Below, in pieces: positions 6,275 to 7,368 of a stretch of DNA of 7,368 nucleotides. The notes below the pieces were generated by a model. The model was not told where the DNA came from. It searched no databases and saw nothing but the letters and a program-made list of their open reading frames with translations. The DNA comes from Thermoanaerobaculaceae bacterium. GTDB taxonomy: Bacteria; Acidobacteriota; UBA4820. The DNA is taken from NCBI GenBank assembly GCA_012798145.1, contig JAAZNT010000107.1, positions 1-7,368 of the forward strand, read 5' to 3'. A program made the translations under genes and the position numbers. Position 1 is the first letter of the stretch, and each line of letters begins with the position of its first letter.

Positions 6275-6586
6275 ATGGCGGAAAAAATCTCAGAAACTGC
6301 ACGGTTTTTTAAAGACATAGGCAACCCTGTAAGGTTAAAAATTATCCTTTTTCTGATGGAAGGAGAAAAATGTCTTTGCGAGATATTGCCAAACTTCAAA
6401 ATTGCACAACCAACTATGTCCCGCCATCTATCAGTCCTTAAAGAACACAAAATAATCAAATGCAACAGGGATGGGAACAGAATTTTCTACAAAATATGCG
6501 ATGATAGAATCCCTATTGTGTTAAAAGCACTCAATTTTAAAATATCAAATGTAAAAAAGGTGGCAAAATGTCAAAGGAAAAATTAG
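6275..6586 (+). CDS. arsR: ArsR/SmtB-family metalloid-responsive transcriptional repressor
   Basis: The 103-residue product has the full ArsR winged-helix plan: an N-terminal helix with FKDIGNPVRLKIILFL (12-27), the metal-site helix with EKCLCEIL (31-38), a recognition helix IAQPTMSRHLSVLKEHKII (43-61), and a beta-wing RDGNRIFYKI (65-74). C33 and C35 match the CxC of the As(III)/Sb(III) site in ELCVCDL-type ArsR proteins. Metalloid binding in that family releases the repressor from its operator. Extra cysteines at 63, 75 and 99 could supply a third ligand. I chose ATG 6275 over an in-frame GTG at 6257 because GGAG (6265-6268) lies 6 nt before the ATG. The palindrome in its promoter suggests autoregulation. 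Its end overlaps the permease start by 19 nt, so the two are surely one operon. Specificity for arsenic rather than another thiophilic ion is inferred. Confidence 0.92.
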   Translation: MAEKISETARFFKDIGNPVRLKIILFLMEGEKCLCEILPNFKIAQPTMSRHLSVLKEHKIIKCNRDGNRIFYKICDDRIPIVLKALNFKISNVKKVAKCQRKN

Positions 6587-7368
6587 TCAAACTCTTAATT
6601 ATCGTTTTCATTTTTCTTGTTTTTTATTTTACCCCATTTCAGAGCGACAGAATAAAAGGCGCTGTCCTTGAATCTCTGCTTATGCTTCAGGAATACACAA
6701 GACATCACATACTTTTATGTCTTGTCCCCGCTTTTTTGATAGCAGGCGGAATAGCAGTTTTTCTGAGCAAAGAGGCGGTTTTAAAATATTTTGGTCCCAA
6801 AACCCCAAAATATCTTTCATACAGTGTCGCTTCCGTTTCAGGAACAATTCTTTCGGTTTGCTCCTGCACTATTCTTCCGCTTTTCGGAGGAATTTATTAT
6901 AGAGGAGCCGGTCTTGGGCCGGGAATGACATTTCTCTATTCTGGGCCTGCTATCAATGTTCTTGCCATAGTTTTGACTGCAAGGGTTTTGGGATGGCAGA
7001 TAGGTCTTGCAAGGGCTCTGGGAGCAATTTTTATGGGAATTGTAATAGGGCTTTTGATGCACCTAATTTTCATCAAAGAGGAACAGCAGAGAGCCGAAGG
7101 CAACGGAGAATTCATCACCAGCGAGAACGAAGAGCGTTCTCTTTTGAAAAATGGGATTTTTTTCTTCTCCTTAATTGCTATTCTGGTATTTTTGAATTGG
7201 GGAGAACCGGTTAGCTTGATCGTCAAAACCACTGATGGAAATATTGTTTCCGGAACAAGGGTTTTGACCGATGAGAGCAAATTAGTATTAAAAACAGAAA
7301 ACAACGAAGAAATTTCAATCCCCAAAAATCAGATTTCAAGTTTGAACTATCCTGAAAATCTTTATTCA
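6568..7368 (+). CDS. ArsP/DUF318-type permease, N-terminal part (truncated by window end)
   Basis: The 267 codons seen are open to the window edge. Hydrophobic segments lie near residues 8-22, 48-66, 86-107, 118-141, 146-169 and 193-211. The region from SVCSCTILPLFGG (96-108) through GLGPGMTFLYSGPAINVLA (115-133) to LGW (141-143) carries the hallmark of the DUF318/ArsP/YraQ permease family: a CSC in a membrane helix and a GPA-N motif. Family members include ArsP, which exports trivalent organoarsenicals; others are untested. After the sixth helix, about 50 residues (215-260) form a polar, strand-rich segment, which seems extra compared with the short loops that I recall in this family. AAGGTGG (6557-6563) lies just before the ATG, inside the arsR coding sequence, which implies translational coupling. 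Pairing with arsR supports metalloid efflux. The substrate (organic or inorganic arsenic, or another metal) cannot be settled. Confidence 0.85.
   Translation, partial: MSKEKLVKLLIIVFIFLVFYFTPFQSDRIKGAVLESLLMLQEYTRHHILLCLVPAFLIAGGIAVFLSKEAVLKYFGPKTPKYLSYSVASVSGTILSVCSCTILPLFGGIYYRGAGLGPGMTFLYSGPAINVLAIVLTARVLGWQIGLARALGAIFMGIVIGLLMHLIFIKEEQQRAEGNGEFITSENEERSLLKNGIFFFSLIAILVFLNWGEPVSLIVKTTDGNIVSGTRVLTDESKLVLKTENNEEISIPKNQISSLNYPENLYS

Noticed and set aside
6133..6465. Minus-strand open frame opposite arsR
   Set aside because: It is antisense to a clear ArsR-family gene and its promoter.
6717..7325. Several open frames on both strands inside the permease gene
   Set aside because: The permease frame has an SD, family motifs and membrane helices; the others are frame shadows.

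Overview
The window is an AT-rich bacterial segment, probably from a Gram-negative or environmental uncultured lineage. I cannot name the genus. The evidence is strong Shine-Dalgarno sites, sigma70-type promoters, large exported proteins built from carbohydrate-binding-like and propeller modules, and an intergenic region full of short palindromes. The two large genes are both exported or surface-type proteins. The right edge carries an arsenic-type regulator and permease pair.

Layout: (1) 3-128 (+) is the last 41 codons of a small unidentified protein, followed by a weak terminator-like hairpin and about 225 bp with no gene. (2) 4919-384 (-) is a probable two-gene operon. Its first gene encodes an 856-residue, cysteine-rich, multi-domain exported protein with two jelly-roll modules, an Ig-like and an IPT/TIG-like segment, and a Cys-rich tail. 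After a 51-nt gap with a perfect 9-bp hairpin comes a 637-residue protein made of about 14 'SxDGxxW' repeats, which reads as two seven-bladed beta-propellers. (3) Upstream of the operon is a strong promoter (TTGACA-N18-TATATT, minus strand). Its transcribed leader contains eight perfect GATT units (CAAT on the mRNA strand), inside a possible short leader ORF that encodes SINQ repeats. (4) About 5176-6126 has no credible gene but holds many hairpins, several with a C-GAA-G loop, two long imperfect palindromes, and two copies of a CCTCACCCC-type repeat. (5) 6127 to the right edge (+) holds a promoter with a palindrome exactly between its -35 and -10 boxes, an ArsR-family repressor gene, and an overlapping ArsP/DUF318-type permease gene cut by the window end.

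How the genes may work together: the divergent layout places both promoters on the flanks of the hairpin-rich spacer. The arsR-permease pair looks like a self-regulated metalloid efflux operon. The minus-strand operon looks like a surface protein system whose expression could vary through the tetranucleotide tract. This last point is inference from sequence architecture. The most interesting object is the CAAT-type repeat leader: all three reading frames stay open after the repeat, and they end at three different positions relative to the ribosome binding site of the 856-residue gene.
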